Shown here piece after piece: positions 35,558 to 44,727 of a DNA stretch of 64,000 bases. Position numbers and translations under genes: made by a program. The notes under the pieces are model-generated. The model saw only the letters and a list, made by a program, of their open reading frames with translations. It searched no databases and was not told where the DNA came from. This stretch comes from Kocuria coralli (GTDB taxonomy: Bacteria; Actinomycetota; Actinomycetes; Actinomycetales; Micrococcaceae). Each line of letters begins with the position of its first letter. The first letter of the stretch is position 1. The DNA lies in NCBI RefSeq assembly GCF_008831305.1, contig NZ_ML708626.1, positions 1-64,000 on the forward strand. Direction: 5' to 3'.

Positions 35558-36856
35558 TCAGTCGGCGTTGTCCGCGGCGGCGAAACGCTCGCGGTACTGC
35601 TCCTCGTCGATGTTCTCGGCGGTGACCTGCTTGTTCCCGTTGTAGATGTCGCGGTCGATGTCGTCCGTGGAACTGGCCACCAGCATGGCCACCATGGTGT
35701 CGCCGTTGACGTTGAGGAAGGTCCGGAAGATCCCGGCGAACCAGTCCACGGCGATCAGCAGGCCGACCGCCTCGAACGGCAGCCCCAGGGAGGTGGCCAG
35801 GAACATCGCCACCACGGGGAACCCGCCGGGCACGGTGATGGTGCCCATGTTGAGCAGGATCGCCAGCAGCATCCCCAGGAGGATCTGCCCGAACGTCAGG
35901 TCCACGCCCCCGGCCTGGGCCAGGAACATCACGACGATCATGTAGTTGAGCACCGCGCCGTAGGACCCCATGGTCAGGCCGACCGACAGGGTGAAGTTGG
36001 CGACGCGCTGGCCCACGCCGACCTTCTCGACCGTGTTGCGCAGCACGGTCGGGAAGGTGAACGCGGAGCTCGTGGTCGTGATGGCGATCGCGGTCTGCTC
36101 GGTGAGCTTGGCGGGCAGCTTCCACGGGTTGAGCCGGGTCCGCAGGGTCACCACCACGACGAACAGCGCCGCGATGATCACCACTCCCAGCAGCGTCGTG
36201 CCGAGATAGGCGGCCGTGGTGGTGACGACGGCGAAACCCACCTCCCCGGCGATCGAGGCCAGCAGGCAGAAGACGCCGATCGGCGCGAGGTACATGACGA
36301 AGCGGATCATCGTGAGCACGATCTGCTGGACCTGCTCCAGGAAGTCGAGCACCAGCTTGTTACCGGAGCGTGCCGCATAGCTGTTGAGCGCCAGGCCGAA
36401 CAGGAGCGAGAAGACGATGATCGGCACCATGTTGGCCGTGGACATGGCCTCGAAGACGTTGGTGGAGACGAAGTTCAGCAGCGTGTCCTGCCAGCCCGTC
36501 GCCTCCGAGGCCGACTCCTGCAGGGATGCGTCGAGCTCCCCATTGAAGGACATCCCGGCGCCGGGCCGGATCAGGACGCTCAGCCCCCAGGCCAGGACCG
36601 CGGCGACGACGGAGAAGCCGATCATCCAGCCGAAGGTCCGGCCCGCGAGCTTGCCCATGCCCGTGCCGGTCATCGAGCCCGTGGCCACGATCACGGAGGC
36701 CATCACGAGCGGGACGATGGACATCTGGATCAGCCGGATGAACATGTCCCCGACGAACTGGAGGTTCCCCGCCCAGGGACCCATCACGAGGCCGAACAGA
36801 ATGCCCGCGACTGCGGCGATGCCGATGAGCGCGGCTGGATGCTTCAGAACCTTCAA
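35558..36856 (-). CDS. Dicarboxylate/amino acid:cation symporter (DAACS family)
   Basis: A 432-residue inner-membrane transporter of the GltP/DctA family, which imports C4-dicarboxylates, glutamate or aspartate with H+ or Na+. Eight helices and two re-entrant loops are expected. The Ser-rich loop is visible as ITTTSSAFTFPTVLRNTVEKVGV and the second signature as VDWFAGIFRTFLNVNGDTMVA. The start appears to be TTG at 36856, preceded by GGGGA at suitable distance and directly followed by the first helix; no earlier ATG is in frame. A large dyad lies 15 bases upstream. Confidence 0.9.
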   Translation of the reverse strand: MKVLKHPAALIGIAAVAGILFGLVMGPWAGNLQFVGDMFIRLIQMSIVPLVMASVIVATGSMTGTGMGKLAGRTFGWMIGFSVVAAVLAWGLSVLIRPGAGMSFNGELDASLQESASEATGWQDTLLNFVSTNVFEAMSTANMVPIIVFSLLFGLALNSYAARSGNKLVLDFLEQVQQIVLTMIRFVMYLAPIGVFCLLASIAGEVGFAVVTTTAAYLGTTLLGVVIIAALFVVVVTLRTRLNPWKLPAKLTEQTAIAITTTSSAFTFPTVLRNTVEKVGVGQRVANFTLSVGLTMGSYGAVLNYMIVVMFLAQAGGVDLTFGQILLGMLLAILLNMGTITVPGGFPVVAMFLATSLGLPFEAVGLLIAVDWFAGIFRTFLNVNGDTMVAMLVASSTDDIDRDIYNGNKQVTAENIDEEQYRERFAAADNAD

Positions 36857-36871
36857 GATGATCGTCCCCTT

Positions 36872-36904
36872 CGTACCGTGGTTCGAACTATCGAACTCGG
36901 TACG
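36872..36904 (-). promoter_or_regulatory. Long dyad upstream of the symporter gene
   Basis: CGTACCG-TG-GTTCGA pairs with TCGAAC-T-CGGTACG around ACTA, giving 13 pairs with a small interior bulge. It ends 15 bases before the TTG start. It may be an operator or a leader hairpin that limits translation. A second small hairpin (GCGGGT/ACCCGC, 36922-36938) lies just upstream. Confidence 0.5.
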
Positions 36905-36977
36905 GGTTTCAGAGGACGGTCGCGGGTGTTAAACCCGCATGACGGCCGGGGCCGGGCCCCCGGGGCAGCACCGGTGA

Positions 36978-37044
36978 CGACGCCGGCCGGTCACCTCGCG
37001 CTCATGGCCCGTCTCAGGGCGCGCGGGGTGACCGGCCGGCGTCG
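36978..37044 (-). terminator. Terminator of the tctBA operon
   Basis: Arms of 24 bases (36978-37001 and 37021-37044, one wobble pair) close a 19-base loop about 20 bases after the tctA stop codon. The loop region contains a 19-base sequence also present at 19211-19229. Confidence 0.65.
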
Positions 37045-37064
37045 CTGACGCTGCGGTCGGGGTC

Positions 37065-38570
37065 TCAGACGTCGCGGCGCATCCGGTTGACCACCTTCGA
37101 GCGGACGGTCAGGAGGATGATCAGCAGCAGGACGCCGTAGAGGACCAGCGGGATGGGACCGGAGACCAGGACGGACCAGTCGCCGTCGGAGCTCAGCAGA
37201 GCATCCCGCAGGCTGGACTCCGCGAGCGGCCCCAGGACCATGCCGATCATCAGCGGCGCCAGGGGCACCCCGTGACGGCGCATCAGGAAGCCCAGCAGGG
37301 CGAGGCCGAGCAGCAGCAGCAGGTCGAAGATCCGGCCGGAGGTCGCGTACACGCCCAGGCCGCAGAAGACGGTGATCCCCGCGTACAGGTACGGCTTGGG
37401 GATCAGCAGCAGCTTGGACCACAGCGGCGCGAACGGCAGGTTCAGGATCAGCAGCACGACCATCGCCACGAAGAAGCTGGCCAGCAGCGCCCAGACCAGG
37501 TCGGGTGCGCGCTCGAACAGCAGCGGCCCCGGCTGCAGACCGTACTGCTGGAAGGCCGCCAGCATGATCGCCGCCGTCGACGAGACCGGCAGGCCCAGGG
37601 CCAGCAGCGCACCCATGGCGGTGCCCGTGGTGGCGTTGCCCGCGGCTTCCGGCGCGGCCAGGCCGCGGATGGCGCCCTTGCCGAACTGCGGGTCCTTCCG
37701 GCGACGGTCCAGCCGGCGCTCGACGTCGTACGCCATGAAGGTCGGCACCTCGGATCCGCCCACGGGGATCACGCCGAACGGGAGGCCGATCGCGGTACCG
37801 CGCGCCCAGGCGGGTGCGGCTTCCTTGAGCTCGGCGCGCTTGAGGAACGGACGGCCCGAGGCGTTGATCTGCTCGCCCTCGCGATCGCGCTTGATCCGCG
37901 ACGCGACGTGCAGCACCTCGCCGAGGGCCAGGATCGCGACCGTCACCGTGATCAGCGAGATGCCGTCGAAGATCTGCGGGGCACCCAGGGTGAACCGCTC
38001 CACGCCGGTCATGGCGTCGATACCCACGGTGGCGATCGCCAGGCCGATGATGAGCGAGGCCAGGCCCTTGATCGCCGAGTCGGCGACCACGGACGAGGTT
38101 GCGACGAACGCGAACAGGGCCAGTGCGAAGAACTCCTGCGGCCCGAACAGCGCCGAGAGCTCGGCCAGGCGGGGCGCCAGGAAGACCACGACCACCGATG
38201 CCGTCATACCGCCGATGAAGGCACCGATCGCGGCGGTGGCAAGGGCCTGCGGGGCTCTGCCGGCCAGCGCCATCTTGTGCCCCTCGAAGGTCGAGGCGAT
38301 GGCCGAGCCCTGCCCCGGCGTGTTCATCAGGATGCCCATGGTGGAGTCGCCGAAGAGGCCGCCGAAGTAGACCCCGGCGAACATGATGAAGGCCGCCGTG
38401 GGATCCAGGGCGAAGGTCATCGGCAGCAGCAGCGCCACGGCCATGGAGGAGCCCAGGCCGGGCAGAACGCCCACCGCGGTGCCGAGCAGACAGCCCACGA
38501 GCACCCACAGCATGTTCATGGGTGTCAGCGCACCCTGGAACCCCTCAGCGAGAAGACCCAGTGATTCCAT
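37065..38570 (-). CDS. tctA: Tripartite tricarboxylate transporter, large permease
   Basis: A 501-residue membrane protein with about eleven helices of the TctA family, the main channel of tripartite tricarboxylate transporters for citrate and related acids. Typical features are VLPGLGSSMAVALLLPMTF near the N-terminus and the repeated GxGPxG-like segments, with GMTASVVVVFLAPRLAE and ALLALGLPVSSTAAIMLAAF. It starts one base after the tctB stop, so the two are translated together. The binding protein gene is not here but about 12 kb away. Confidence 0.93.
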   Translation of the reverse strand: MESLGLLAEGFQGALTPMNMLWVLVGCLLGTAVGVLPGLGSSMAVALLLPMTFALDPTAAFIMFAGVYFGGLFGDSTMGILMNTPGQGSAIASTFEGHKMALAGRAPQALATAAIGAFIGGMTASVVVVFLAPRLAELSALFGPQEFFALALFAFVATSSVVADSAIKGLASLIIGLAIATVGIDAMTGVERFTLGAPQIFDGISLITVTVAILALGEVLHVASRIKRDREGEQINASGRPFLKRAELKEAAPAWARGTAIGLPFGVIPVGGSEVPTFMAYDVERRLDRRRKDPQFGKGAIRGLAAPEAAGNATTGTAMGALLALGLPVSSTAAIMLAAFQQYGLQPGPLLFERAPDLVWALLASFFVAMVVLLILNLPFAPLWSKLLLIPKPYLYAGITVFCGLGVYATSGRIFDLLLLLGLALLGFLMRRHGVPLAPLMIGMVLGPLAESSLRDALLSSDGDWSVLVSGPIPLVLYGVLLLIILLTVRSKVVNRMRRDV

Positions 38571-38571
38571 G

Positions 38572-39159
38572 TCAGAGCCCTCCCAACAGGCCGGAGGGAA
38601 GGTTCAGGCCGAGCCCGACGGCGAAGCCCAGGTAGATCAGGCTCGAGAAGACCAGGGCCAGGGACAGGTCGAAGATCGGGCGCTTGCTGCCGACGCCCCG
38701 GGCCACGCACCAGAACAGCAGTGCGCCCGCCACGATCCAGCCCAGGAACTCGATGCCCACGGCGAAGATCAGGAATCCGCCGACCAGCCACGCCACCGCC
38801 TTCCAGTCCGAGTAGAACCGGTACTCGACCTCGTCCTGCTCGGGGTGCTCGGGCTTGCGCAGGATCTCCAGGACCAGCAGGAGCGCCAGGAGGTAGCCGA
38901 CGATGGCCAGCAGCATCGGGTAGAAGCGCGGTCCTGGGAAGTCGGTGTCCTCGCCCACCGGCATGGTCACCATGCCGTAGACCAGGTATGTGCTGAGGGC
39001 CGCTAGGACCGCCGGTACGACGAGACCGCTGCGGCCCGCCCAGAACCCTCCACCGCTGCGCCTTTGCTCGGTGTCGGTCGGACGTGGCGGATCGGCGGTC
39101 GGGCCCGAGGGTTCGGCCCAGGGCGCCTCCGACGCGCCTTGAGTGGAAGCTGAGCTCAC
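38572..39159 (-). CDS. tctB: Tripartite tricarboxylate transporter, small permease
   Basis: A 195-residue membrane protein with four helices of the TctB family. The family core is FPGPRFYPMLLAIVGYLLALLLV, followed by KAVAWLVGGFLIFAVGIEFLGW. A polar N-terminal region of about 45 residues precedes the first helix. The GTG at 39159 is used because AAGGAG lies four bases upstream; the longer frame to 39183 has no ribosome binding site. Confidence 0.88.
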   Translation of the reverse strand: MSSASTQGASEAPWAEPSGPTADPPRPTDTEQRRSGGGFWAGRSGLVVPAVLAALSTYLVYGMVTMPVGEDTDFPGPRFYPMLLAIVGYLLALLLVLEILRKPEHPEQDEVEYRFYSDWKAVAWLVGGFLIFAVGIEFLGWIVAGALLFWCVARGVGSKRPIFDLSLALVFSSLIYLGFAVGLGLNLPSGLLGGL

Positions 39160-39277
39160 GCTACTCCTTGTGATGTGGTGCAATGACTTGCCGGTGCGTC
39201 ATCGGGCGTGCAACTCTGCCAACCCCTATGATTCAAGTCACAGCCGATCATATGCCACATCGAGGTCTGGAGGACGA

Positions 39278-39634
39278 ATGACCGTCGTCGTTGCCCGTAG
39301 CAGCACCCCCGAAAGCGAAGCCGCCCTGGCCGCAGGACTCGTGGAGGCCAAGCGCCGAGGGGAGGATGCGATCGTCTTCCATCTCGACGGCGACAGGCAG
39401 GAGACCGAGCCCCAGCAGATCGACGGCGTGTCGGTCACCCACCGTTTCCCGCAGGCCCGCGGGCGCGACGCTACGGGCGACCTCCTGGATGTCGCCGAGG
39501 AGGTCGATGCCTCGCTGATCGTCGTGGGCATCAAGCACCGCAGCCCGGTCGGCAAGCTGTTCCTGGGCAGCTCCGCCCAGCAGCTCCTGCTCGAGGCCGC
39601 GGCTCCCGTCCTGGCCGTCAAGGCGCCGCGGTAG
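39278..39634 (+). CDS. Single-domain universal stress protein
   Basis: A 118-residue UspA-fold protein. The N-terminal strand reads MTVVVARSSTPESEAAL, and the nucleotide-binding style end is DASLIVVGIKHRSPVGKLFLGSSAQQLL. The ATG has GGAGG five bases upstream. It is divergent from tctBA; similar small Usp genes sit next to transporters in many actinobacteria, where they may modulate uptake, but this is only a positional hint. Confidence 0.88.
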   Translation: MTVVVARSSTPESEAALAAGLVEAKRRGEDAIVFHLDGDRQETEPQQIDGVSVTHRFPQARGRDATGDLLDVAEEVDASLIVVGIKHRSPVGKLFLGSSAQQLLLEAAAPVLAVKAPR

Positions 39635-39662
39635 TCATCAGGCGGCAGTCGCCGCCCTGCGG

Positions 39663-39701
39663 CAGCGGGCCGTTCTCCCGGCATGGGAGAGCGGCCCGCT
39701 G
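39663..39701. terminator. Hairpin terminator after the universal stress protein gene
   Basis: CAGCGGGCCG and TCTCCC pair with GGGAGA and CGGCCCGCTG around GGCAT, with one mismatch between blocks, followed by GTCTTT. It separates the gene from the convergent kinase gene. Confidence 0.72.
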
Positions 39702-39715
39702 GTCTTTCCGCTCCG

Positions 39716-41356
39716 TCAATCCCCCCGGTCCGCCAGTGGCAGCCGGACCGTGAACCGCGTGCCGTGGCTGCGGCCGGTGCCGAGGTCCATACGTGGGGAA
39801 TCCACCGTGGCGCTGCCCCCGTGCGCTTCGGCCACCGTCCGGACGATGGCCAGGCCCAGGCCCGTGGATTCCTCCGCCGGGGCGGCGACGGCTCTGGCGG
39901 GATCCCCCCGGGCGAAACGGTCGAAGAGGTGCTCGTGGAAGCGGGCGGGGATACCGGGCCCGTCGTCGTCGACGTGGAGCACCGCCTCGCCGTGCTCCAC
40001 GGTCAGCTCGGCCTGCACCTCGGTTCCTCGGGGCGTGTGCTTGCGGGCGTTGGAGAGCAGGTTGCCCACCAGCTGCGCCAGCTGGGCGGAGTCCCCCGAC
40101 ACCAGCACGGGCTCGTCCGGGACCCTGAGGTCCCACCGGTGCTCAGGACCGGCCGCGGTGGCGTCCATGACGGCCTCGGCCACGATCTCCCCGAGGTCGA
40201 CCGGCGCGGACTCCGGGCTGCGCCCCGCATCCAGCCTGGCCAGCAGGAGCAGGTCGTCCACGAGCCCACCCATGCGGTACGCCTGGGCCAGCAGGCGCTC
40301 CAGGGAGACACGGCCTTGCGGGCTCAGCTGCTCGCTGAGCCGGATCATGTCCGCATAGCCGCGCACGGAGGCCAGGGGCGTGCGCAGTTCATGGGACGCG
40401 TCGGCCACGAACTGTCGCAGCTGCGACTCGGAGGCGTTGCGCCGCTGCAGGGCGTCGTCGACGTTGGCCAGGAGAAGGTTCAGGGCGTGGCCGACGTCGC
40501 CGATCTCCGTGCCGGGCCGCGCCAGGTCCCCGCGGACGCGGTAGTCCCGCACCGGGGCCTCCCCCGTCTCCATGGGCAGGGCCGCCACCTGAGCCGCGGA
40601 TCGGGAGACCTCCGCCAGCGGGCGCAGCGAATACCGGACCCACCACAGGCCCAGCAGTCCCGTCACCACCAGCGCGGCGGCGGACCCGCCCAGCACGGTG
40701 GTCACCAGGACGTCCTGGGTATGCGTGACCTGTTCCGACGGCAGGCCCGTGACCACGAACCGCTGGGCGCCGGCCTGCTGCCCGGTACCGTCCTGGCCGG
40801 TACTGCCCTGGCCGGCGTCTCCGGAGCCGGGATCCCCGTCACCGATCGGGCCCACGGCCCCGACGCGGTAGTGCCCCAGGGACAGATCCACCCCCACCAG
40901 GTCGGCCTGGTCCGCCTCAGGGGGTGCGACCGCCTCGGAACCGTCCGTGAGCCCGAGGCCCATGAGGGCGTCGACGTCCTCCGCGGGCAGCTGCTCCGCC
41001 GTGCCCTGCGCGTTGAGGTACGTCGCCTTGTGCACGGCCCCGTCGACGACGTCCACGGAGAGCACCCCGACGGGCTGCCCCGGGGTCTCCAGCGGATCAC
41101 GGTCCAGGTCGCCGGGCGAAGCGCTGGCCGCCGGGGACGGTGCCGGCTGGCCGCCCGGCGCTTCGTCGCCTCCCGTGAAGGCCGCGGAACGGGCCATCGC
41201 CTGGTGGACGGCGTCGTCGAGCTGGGTGTCCAGGGTGCGCTGCGCCTGGACCAGGATGAACGTGCCCGCGGCGGCCAGGACCGCGGCCAGCAGGAGGACC
41301 ACACCGGCCACGCTGCGGAAGGCCAGGGTGCGGTGGAACGGCACGCGTCCCGTCAT
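39716..41356 (-). CDS. OmpR-type sensor histidine kinase
   Basis: A 546-residue kinase with a membrane helix near residue 20 and another at about 230-250. The extracellular domain of about 190 residues between them is rich in Gly/Asp/Gln. A HAMP linker follows, then HisKA with phosphorylated His322 (DASHELRTPLASVRGY), and HATPase with LVGNLLSNARKHTP, HVDDDGPGIP and STGLGLAIVRTVAEAHGG. The ATG overlaps the regulator stop (ATGA). The layout resembles CutS/TcrY/TctE kinases. It lies within 600 bases of tctBA, so a TctDE-like role in sensing tricarboxylates is possible but unproved. Confidence 0.9.
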   Translation of the reverse strand: MTGRVPFHRTLAFRSVAGVVLLLAAVLAAAGTFILVQAQRTLDTQLDDAVHQAMARSAAFTGGDEAPGGQPAPSPAASASPGDLDRDPLETPGQPVGVLSVDVVDGAVHKATYLNAQGTAEQLPAEDVDALMGLGLTDGSEAVAPPEADQADLVGVDLSLGHYRVGAVGPIGDGDPGSGDAGQGSTGQDGTGQQAGAQRFVVTGLPSEQVTHTQDVLVTTVLGGSAAALVVTGLLGLWWVRYSLRPLAEVSRSAAQVAALPMETGEAPVRDYRVRGDLARPGTEIGDVGHALNLLLANVDDALQRRNASESQLRQFVADASHELRTPLASVRGYADMIRLSEQLSPQGRVSLERLLAQAYRMGGLVDDLLLLARLDAGRSPESAPVDLGEIVAEAVMDATAAGPEHRWDLRVPDEPVLVSGDSAQLAQLVGNLLSNARKHTPRGTEVQAELTVEHGEAVLHVDDDGPGIPARFHEHLFDRFARGDPARAVAAPAEESTGLGLAIVRTVAEAHGGSATVDSPRMDLGTGRSHGTRFTVRLPLADRGD

Positions 41357-42084
41357 GAGGCCGGGCGGATGACGTACCCGGCGCCGCGGACGGTGTGGAT
41401 CATGGGTTCGCGGCCGGCGTCGATCTTCTTGCGCAGATAGGAGATGTAGAGTTCCACGATGTTGGCCTGCCCGCGGAAGTCGTAGTCCCACACCGCGTCC
41501 AGGATCCGGGACTTGGAGAGCACCGCGCGGGGATTCTCCATGAGGTAGCGCAGCAGCTGGAACTGGGTGTCGGTCAGCTCGATGGGCTCCCCGCCGCGCG
41601 TGCAGTCACGGGTGCTCACGTTGAGCACGAGATCGCCGACCACCAGCTCGTCCGCGTCCTGGGCGGTGACCCCCGAACGCTCCGCCAGGCGGTGCAGCCG
41701 CAGCAGGACCTCCTCGATCGAGAAGGGCTTGGTGACGTAGTCGTCGCCGCCGGCCGAGAGACCGGCGATGCGGTCCTCCACGGAGTCCTTGGCCGTGAGG
41801 AACAGGACGGGCACCGCCGGCTGAGCACGGCGGATCTTGGCCAGGACCTGCGGCCCGTCGAGCTCGGGCAGCATCCAGTCCAGCACCAGGACGTCCGGCA
41901 CGAACTCCCGGGCGCTCTCGACGGCGGCCCGGCCGGCGTGCTCGATCCGCGTGTCCCACCCCATCATCCGGCAGCCCATGGCCACCAGGTCGGCCAGGGA
42001 GGGCTCGTCGTCGACGACGAGGACCCGCACGGGGGAGCCATCCGGGTGGGACAGGGCGGGGAGGTTCAGGGAGGGCAGGCTCAC
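41353..42084 (-). CDS. OmpR-family response regulator
   Basis: The 243-residue partner of the following kinase. The receiver is intact (VLVVDDEP, phosphoacceptor D69 in VLVLDWMLPELDG, Lys in VTKPFS). The winged helix reads LTDTQFQLLRYLMENPRAVLSK, then NIVELYISYLRKKID and HTVRGAGYVIRP. About 20 extra residues precede the receiver. It is the first gene of the two-gene operon. Confidence 0.93.
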   Translation of the reverse strand: MSLPSLNLPALSHPDGSPVRVLVVDDEPSLADLVAMGCRMMGWDTRIEHAGRAAVESAREFVPDVLVLDWMLPELDGPQVLAKIRRAQPAVPVLFLTAKDSVEDRIAGLSAGGDDYVTKPFSIEEVLLRLHRLAERSGVTAQDADELVVGDLVLNVSTRDCTRGGEPIELTDTQFQLLRYLMENPRAVLSKSRILDAVWDYDFRGQANIVELYISYLRKKIDAGREPMIHTVRGAGYVIRPAS

Positions 42085-42229
42085 GATGCTCCTTGGTGTT
42101 CCGGCGTCGTCGTTGCAGAGTATCCCCCGATCTTCCCGGATGCGCAGGATCGGACATTGACCGGGGTCCCCGGATGCCTACGCTGAGACCACACGGACGA
42201 CGCGGTCCGCACGGTGAAAGGAAGAAGCC

Positions 42230-42706
42230 ATGCCCAAGGTCTACACCTCCCTGTGGTTCGACGACGACGGGCTCGATGCGGCGGAGTACTACGCCTCCGT
42301 CATCGAGGACTGCGAGGTCACCAACGTGGTCACCGACCCCGGCGGGAACCCGCACACCACCCCGGGACAGGTCCTCGTGGTGGATTTCCGGATCGGGGAG
42401 CAGAAGTTCCAGATCATCAACGGCGGCCCCGAGTTCGTGCTGGACGAAGCCGTCTCCATCGTCCTGGAGTGCGCGACCCAGGAGGAGGCCGACCGGTACT
42501 ACGCGGAGTTCACCCGGGAGGGCTCCGAAGCCCCCTGCGGCTGGTGCAAGGACAAGTTCGGGCTCTCCTGGCAGATCGTGCCCGCCGAGGTCAACGAGCT
42601 CTTCGCCCTCGAGGACCGGGAAGCCGCCAGACGCGCCGTCAAGGCCATGCTCACCATGACCCGCCTGGACGCCGCGGCCATGCGCCGGGCCGCCCTGGGC
42701 GAGTAG
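42230..42706 (+). CDS. PhnB-like VOC family protein
   Basis: A 158-residue protein of the vicinal oxygen chelate fold, PhnB/3-demethylubiquinone-methyltransferase-like subgroup. It opens MPKVYTSLWFDDDGLDAAEYY and contains FRIGEQKFQIINGGPEF and CGWCKDKFGLSWQIVP, both typical of the subgroup. Members bind small molecules and some confer drug resistance; the ligand is not predictable. AAGGAAG lies close upstream of the ATG. Single gene, convergent with the GH15 gene. Confidence 0.85.
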   Translation: MPKVYTSLWFDDDGLDAAEYYASVIEDCEVTNVVTDPGGNPHTTPGQVLVVDFRIGEQKFQIINGGPEFVLDEAVSIVLECATQEEADRYYAEFTREGSEAPCGWCKDKFGLSWQIVPAEVNELFALEDREAARRAVKAMLTMTRLDAAAMRRAALGE

Positions 42707-42733
42707 TCAGGGACAGCGGCCGAGAGCTGGAGC

Positions 42734-44668
42734 TCAGTACCGGTGGTCGTCCTGGTCGATGCCACCGGCCTGATGGTCGACGGCATCGGCCAGGCGGACG
42801 TAGCCCAGATGGCTGAAGGCCTGGGGGAAGTTGCCGGCCAGGCGGCCGTGCTCGGGTGAGTACTCCTCGGCCAGCAGGCCCAGGTCGCTCGAGCAGTGGT
42901 CCAGCTTGTCCAGGATCGCGTTGGCCTCGTCGATCCGCCCCGTGTGCGCGTACTGCTCGCCCAGCCAGGCCAGGCAGATCAGGAACGGGTACTCGTCTCC
43001 CTCCAGCCCGTCCATCCCGGACCGGGTCCGGTAGCGGTGCAGGAAGCCGTCCTGATCCAGCAGGTCCCGTTCGATGCGCTCGGTGGTCGCGACCATCCTG
43101 GGGTCCCCGGGATCGATGAACCCGGTGTGGGGCAGCTGCAGGAGGGAGGCGTCCACCTCCTGGTAACCGGGGGCGGAGCCGTAGGTCTGCACGAACGAAC
43201 GCAGGTCCTCGTTCCAGCCCTCGCGGTGGATCTCCTCGTGCAGGGCCTCGCGCAGGGTGCGCCATCGCGACCGCTCCTCGTCCGTGGCGGACACGCAGGA
43301 GTCCTCCCGGGCGTTCTCGACGGCGCGCAGGCCCTCGTTGAAGGCCGCCCACATCATCACCCGGCCGTGGGTGAAGTACGCGGCCTCGCCCCGCATCTCC
43401 CAGATCCCGTGGTCCTTGCGGTCGAAGTTGTCCGCGCAGAAACTCAGCAGGTGCTTCTGGAGGTTCCAGGACCACGTGTCCTCCGCCTCCCCGGCGTCCC
43501 GCAGGGCGGCGAGCGCGAGCATGACCTCCCCGACCACGTCCGCCTGGAACTGATCCACGGCGCCGTTGCCCACGCGGACGGGGCGGGAGCCCTCGTAGCC
43601 GCCGAGATGCCCGAGCTCGGTCTCGGGCAGTTCCCGGCGGCCGTCGATGCCGTACATGATCTGCACGCGCCACGGGTCGCCGGCCACGGCGCGCAGCAGC
43701 CAGTCCCGCCACAGCTTGGCGCCCTGGGTGTAGCCGTGCTCCACGAGGGCCTCGATCGTCAGGGAGGCATCGCGCAGCCAGGTATAGCGGTAGTCCCAGT
43801 TGCGCGAACCGCCGAAGTCCTCGGGGAGCGAGGCCGTGGGGGCCGCCACGATGCCGCCCGTGGTGTCGTGGGTGAGCGCCCGCAGCACCATCAGGGAGCG
43901 CTGGACCATGGCCGATCGGCCGCCGCGGACCTCGATCCGGCCGGACCACCGGGTCCAGAACTCCATGGTCTCGGCGATCGCGGTCTCGGCGTCCACGACC
44001 TCCGGGACGGGCTTCCAGGACTCGGCCCAGGCGAGCGACCAGTCGGCGGTCTGGCCCGCGCCGAGCTCCATCCGGCAGCCCATCCGCGAGCTGTGCTCGC
44101 CTCCCGCCGGGACGTCGTGGTGATACCTGGAACCGTTGTCCCCCTCGTGCACGGACAGCAGGGGACCGCGCAGCACCAGCATCTCCGGCCCCGCCACGGA
44201 GACCAGGCCCTCCCCACCCTCGGGCAGGTCGGCCTTCCGGGTCCAGGCGCCGCTGCGCCCGAAATCGGGCCGGATCCGCAAGTCGTGCTCGATGGTCACC
44301 GTGCCCTCCGTGCAGGTGACCTGCCGGATCACGTTGGCCTCGCGGACGCCGGCCGGGAGCAGGTCGACGACGACGGCCTTGCCCGTGGCCGTCTCCCAGT
44401 AGGTCTCCAGCACGAACGAGCCGTCGCGGTAGCGCCTGTTGACCACCTCGCCGCCGTCGATCGAGAGCCGCCAGCATCCGTCGTCGGCGTCCCCGAGGAT
44501 CGCCGAGAACACGGCGGGCGAGTCGAAATCGGGGAAGCACAGCCAGTCGATGCTGCCGTGCCGGGACACCAGGGGCCCCGTGTGCAGGTCCGACAGGAGC
44601 GCGTACTCCCCCAGGGGAACGGACCGGGCGGCATCGACGGGGGCGGACGGAGCGGAATCCGGGGTCAT
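42734..44668 (-). CDS. Second glycoside hydrolase family 15 protein
   Basis: A 644-residue GH15 enzyme, paralogous to the one at 6.5 kb. It shares YALLSDLHTGPLVSRHGSIDWL, GSRNWDYRYTWLRDASLTIEAL, the WEMRG segment with the probable acid Glu, and GNFPQAFSHLGYVRLADAV at the end, which is closer to the consensus than in the first copy. No signal peptide. The ATG at 44668 is preferred over a GTG at 44686. It is divergent from the dehydrogenase gene with only 59 bases between starts, so their promoters must overlap. Confidence 0.88.
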   Translation of the reverse strand: MTPDSAPSAPVDAARSVPLGEYALLSDLHTGPLVSRHGSIDWLCFPDFDSPAVFSAILGDADDGCWRLSIDGGEVVNRRYRDGSFVLETYWETATGKAVVVDLLPAGVREANVIRQVTCTEGTVTIEHDLRIRPDFGRSGAWTRKADLPEGGEGLVSVAGPEMLVLRGPLLSVHEGDNGSRYHHDVPAGGEHSSRMGCRMELGAGQTADWSLAWAESWKPVPEVVDAETAIAETMEFWTRWSGRIEVRGGRSAMVQRSLMVLRALTHDTTGGIVAAPTASLPEDFGGSRNWDYRYTWLRDASLTIEALVEHGYTQGAKLWRDWLLRAVAGDPWRVQIMYGIDGRRELPETELGHLGGYEGSRPVRVGNGAVDQFQADVVGEVMLALAALRDAGEAEDTWSWNLQKHLLSFCADNFDRKDHGIWEMRGEAAYFTHGRVMMWAAFNEGLRAVENAREDSCVSATDEERSRWRTLREALHEEIHREGWNEDLRSFVQTYGSAPGYQEVDASLLQLPHTGFIDPGDPRMVATTERIERDLLDQDGFLHRYRTRSGMDGLEGDEYPFLICLAWLGEQYAHTGRIDEANAILDKLDHCSSDLGLLAEEYSPEHGRLAGNFPQAFSHLGYVRLADAVDHQAGGIDQDDHRY

Positions 44669-44727
44669 CGACCAATCTCTCTGCACGGAGGGCGCGGCGT
44701 GGACGGTTCATCAGTAGCCTACTGTTC

